NCBI RefSeq assembly: GCF_003435815.1
Contig: NZ_QTUV01000013.1
Location: forward strand, 35,570 to 49,973
Direction: 5' to 3'
Origin: Dorea sp. AM10-31
Lineage (GTDB): Bacteria; Bacillota; Clostridia; Lachnospirales; Lachnospiraceae
DNA: 14,404 bases
Below the pieces are notes generated by a model. It worked only from the letters and a program-made list of their open reading frames with translations. It was not told where the DNA came from and searched no databases. Shown piece by piece: positions 14,262-14,404 of the stretch (positions within the stretch are counted from its first letter, which is position 1; each line of letters begins with the position of its first letter). Made by a program: the position numbers and the translations under genes.

Positions 14262-14276
14262 TCATATATTATATAA

Positions 14277-14404
14277 TCAATCTTTATAAGTCCTTTTATA
14301 AATTTCTTTTCTACCATTTTCGATAAATTCCTGTTTAATATTTTTAATTCCATAAACAATAGTTTCAATAGGATAATATTCTTCAACTATATCTTGATAT
14401 TCTT
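14277..14404 (-). CDS. C-terminal end of an unrecognised leftward gene (cut by right edge)
   Basis: The - strand frame enters from the right edge (first complete codon at 14402) and ends at TGA 14279-14277, giving about 41 residues that include [20 protein letters not shown] and end in RTYKD. The composition, rich in Glu, Lys, Ile and Tyr, looks coding. It ends 12 bases before the displaced ATG of the next leftward gene, and both genes use the same frame, so they are probably co-transcribed. An alternative is that both are pieces of one gene broken by two in-frame stops (14277-14279 and 14262-14264). Confidence 0.55.

Noticed and set aside
1..14404. tRNA, rRNA, CRISPR array, insertion sequence, relaxase and integrase
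   Set aside because: I looked for these on both strands and found no recognisable pattern for any of them in the window.

Overview
The window looks like part of an integrative and conjugative element (or a large conjugative plasmid) from a low-GC Firmicute. The most likely host is a gut Clostridia/Lachnospiraceae-type bacterium. This rests on the A+T-rich codon use (many AGA, ATA and AAA codons), strong purine-rich Shine-Dalgarno sites, tightly packed same-strand genes, and a Gram-positive type IV secretion (T4SS) gene set. The species cannot be named from sequence reading alone.

Layout: positions 1-11273 on the + strand form one long transfer operon in which many genes overlap by 1-8 bases. 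In order: the C-terminal part of a VirD4/TraG-type coupling ATPase (cut by the left edge); a polytopic VirB6/TrbL-like channel protein with a long acidic tail; a protein that appears to join a two-helix VirB3/PrgI-like membrane segment to a TrsD-like (VirB4 N-domain-like) segment; the VirB4 ATPase; a two-domain cell-wall hydrolase (glucosaminidase plus NlpC/P60- or CHAP-type peptidase); a structured intergenic stretch; two membrane-anchored accessory proteins and a small soluble protein; a TOPRIM primase-like protein with degenerate key sites; a CpaE-like protein (receiver-like domain plus MinD-like domain with a broken P-loop); and a small single-helix membrane protein. The order VirD4, VirB6, VirB3/TrsD, VirB4, hydrolase resembles the pSK41/pGO1 trs and Tn1549-type transfer modules. 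No relaxase, integrase or oriT was recognised in the window.

Positions 11274-12410 hold a perfect 10-bp hairpin, a candidate 34-codon small ORF whose stop lies inside the strong Shine-Dalgarno of the next gene, a tandem winged-helix DNA-binding protein (replication-initiator-like or regulator), and an intrinsic terminator closing the operon.

Positions 12411-13658 are more A+T-rich and look like accessory or boundary DNA. They contain a gene-free stretch with spaced GTCTAA motifs, a promoter and gene for an unrecognised two-helix membrane protein, a hairpin, an 11-bp tandem repeat that could be an integrase-binding or att site, two terminators, and a palindrome. From 13659 to the right edge two unrecognised genes run on the - strand. 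The promoter-distal one has an open frame but no ordinary start codon, consistent with a one-base frameshift directly after a lost ATG.

How it works together (inference from families): VirD4 brings the DNA substrate, VirB4 powers assembly, VirB6 and the VirB3-like segment form the membrane channel, the hydrolase opens the wall, and the anchored accessory proteins probably sit on the outer face. The primase-like and CpaE-like proteins may act on DNA processing or on positioning the machine.
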